A stretch of DNA of 6,401 nucleotides from Clostridia bacterium. Its GTDB lineage: Bacteria; Bacillota; Clostridia; Saccharofermentanales; Saccharofermentanaceae. Each line of letters begins with the position of its first letter. Position 1 is the stretch's first letter. The position numbers and the translations under genes were made by a program. The stretch lies in assembly GCA_017881645.1 (NCBI GenBank), contig JADGQQ010000142.1, positions 1 to 6,401 on the forward strand, in the 5' to 3' direction. The notes below the pieces were generated by a model. That model was not told where the DNA came from. It did not search any database and was given only the letters and a program-made list of their open reading frames with translations. Of this stretch, positions 5,623-6,401 are shown piece by piece.

Positions 5623-6401
5623 ATGCCGCTCTTAAGCGTTCAGCAGGTATCAAAAACCTACCACAGCCGGAAACTTCTGGATCGCGTCAATTTTACAATC
5701 GACGCGGGCGACCGCATGGCTCTGATCGGCAGCAACGGAACCGGGAAAACCACGCTGGTACGTATGATTGAAGGCAAAGTCGCTCCGGACGAAGGATGTG
5801 TGATTCAGCACAGCCATGTGATTGTCGGATATCTGGCACAGAATGTGGAAGATCAGGATTCTGACAGCAATGCCCTTCTCAGCAGTGAAATACAGTCTCT
5901 GGAAATGGAACTGGCGGAACTGGAACACAAGCTTGCGGAATCGGATCGTTCGGATGTTCCTGAGCTGCTTGCACGATATGAAAAAGTAACGGCGCGTTAT
6001 GAAGCCTGCGGCGGGTATGATTTCGAACAGCGGATGCGTGAAGTATTGGCCGGCCTCGGTTTAACTGCGGACGATCTCTCCCGGCCGGTAACCTCTCTTT
6101 CCGGAGGCGAACGGATGCGCGTGGCGTTGGCCCGTCTGATTGTACAGCGGCCCGACGTACTTCTTCTTGATGAACCGACCAACCATCTCGACACCCAGGC
6201 AATGGAATGGCTGGAAGAATACCTGCAGAAATACAGCGGTGCCGTCCTTCTCATTTCGCATGACCGGTATTTTATTGACCGTACGGCGTCGACCATCATG
6301 GAACTTGAAAATGGTCAGATAAAGACATATCGCGGCAACTATACGGCATACTGCCGGCAGAAGGAACAATTCACGGCCGATCAGCGACAACTGGTATCCC
6401 A
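5623..6401 (+). CDS. ABC-F family ATPase, first nucleotide-binding domain (cut by window edge)
   Basis: Soluble ATP-binding cassette protein of the ABC-F type, whose members bind the ribosomal E site and act in translation or antibiotic protection. 259 residues are visible. They include Walker A GSNGTGKTT (36-44), Q-loop Q73 in YLAQN, a Glu/Leu-rich helical insertion (about 85-130) in the place of the ABC-F arm, signature LSGGE (159-163), Walker B VLLLDEP (179-185) with catalytic E184, D-loop NHLD (187-190) and switch His H213 in ISHDRYF. The stretch from about 234 (KTYRGNYTAYCRQKEQ) is a typical ABC-F start of the linker between domains. No membrane segment is present. The overall pattern is closest to the YdiF/Uup-like group by memory; the subgroup is uncertain without the second domain and C-terminus. 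ATG 5623 follows GGAGG by 5 nt. It is transcribed away from cimA and is probably not part of its pathway. Confidence 0.93.
   Translation, partial: MPLLSVQQVSKTYHSRKLLDRVNFTIDAGDRMALIGSNGTGKTTLVRMIEGKVAPDEGCVIQHSHVIVGYLAQNVEDQDSDSNALLSSEIQSLEMELAELEHKLAESDRSDVPELLARYEKVTARYEACGGYDFEQRMREVLAGLGLTADDLSRPVTSLSGGERMRVALARLIVQRPDVLLLDEPTNHLDTQAMEWLEEYLQKYSGAVLLISHDRYFIDRTASTIMELENGQIKTYRGNYTAYCRQKEQFTADQRQLVS

Noticed and set aside
5879..6390. Minus-strand open frames of about 100 residues opposite the ABC-F gene
   Set aside because: They are antisense to a well-defined ATPase domain with intact Walker, signature and switch motifs, and carry no recognisable domain.

Overview
The window is a compact stretch of ordinary bacterial chromosome. 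It carries one branched-chain amino acid operon on the minus strand, cimA-leuC-leuD-leuB-ilvD (coordinates run backwards from 5426 to 1), and the start of a divergent ABC-F ATPase gene on the plus strand. Purine-rich AGGAGG-type ribosome sites, the short ~430-residue LeuC class, a separate small LeuD and an oxygen-sensitive-type IlvD suggest an anaerobic Bacillota (clostridial or negativicute-like). That assignment is inference from style and family type, not from a marker gene.

Layout: 1-646 is the first 215 residues of dihydroxy-acid dehydratase (ilvD), cut by the window edge. 647-765 is a 119-nt spacer with inverted repeats. 766-1869 is leuB (3-isopropylmalate dehydrogenase). 1870-1957 is an 88-nt spacer with a possible internal promoter and a small hairpin. 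1958-2443 is leuD and 2463-3752 is leuC, 19 nt apart, encoding the two subunits of isopropylmalate isomerase. 3753-3824 is a plain 72-nt spacer. 3825-5426 is cimA ((R)-citramalate synthase). 5427-5622 is the divergent control region: a near-consensus promoter and an ~80-nt leader for the operon, and an extended -10 promoter for the ABC-F gene. 5623-6401 is the first ATPase domain of the ABC-F protein, cut by the window edge. No gap exceeds 300 nt, and I see no RNA genes, mobile elements or CRISPR arrays.

How the genes fit together: CimA joins pyruvate and acetyl-CoA to citramalate. LeuCD isomerise it through citraconate to 3-methylmalate, and LeuB oxidises that to 2-oxobutyrate, the isoleucine precursor normally made from threonine. 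IlvD acts later in both the isoleucine and valine branches. LeuCDB also serve leucine synthesis, but no leuA is visible in the window. The cluster therefore looks like a threonine-independent isoleucine route with shared leucine enzymes. The ABC-F gene is divergently transcribed and probably functionally unrelated.

I found no convincing new biological system. The points worth a second look are regulatory: paired elements in the cimA leader (a small upstream ORF overlapping the cimA start, and alternative pairing near its ribosome site), inverted repeats over the cimA promoter, a candidate internal promoter before leuB, and a perfect 8-bp hairpin before ilvD.
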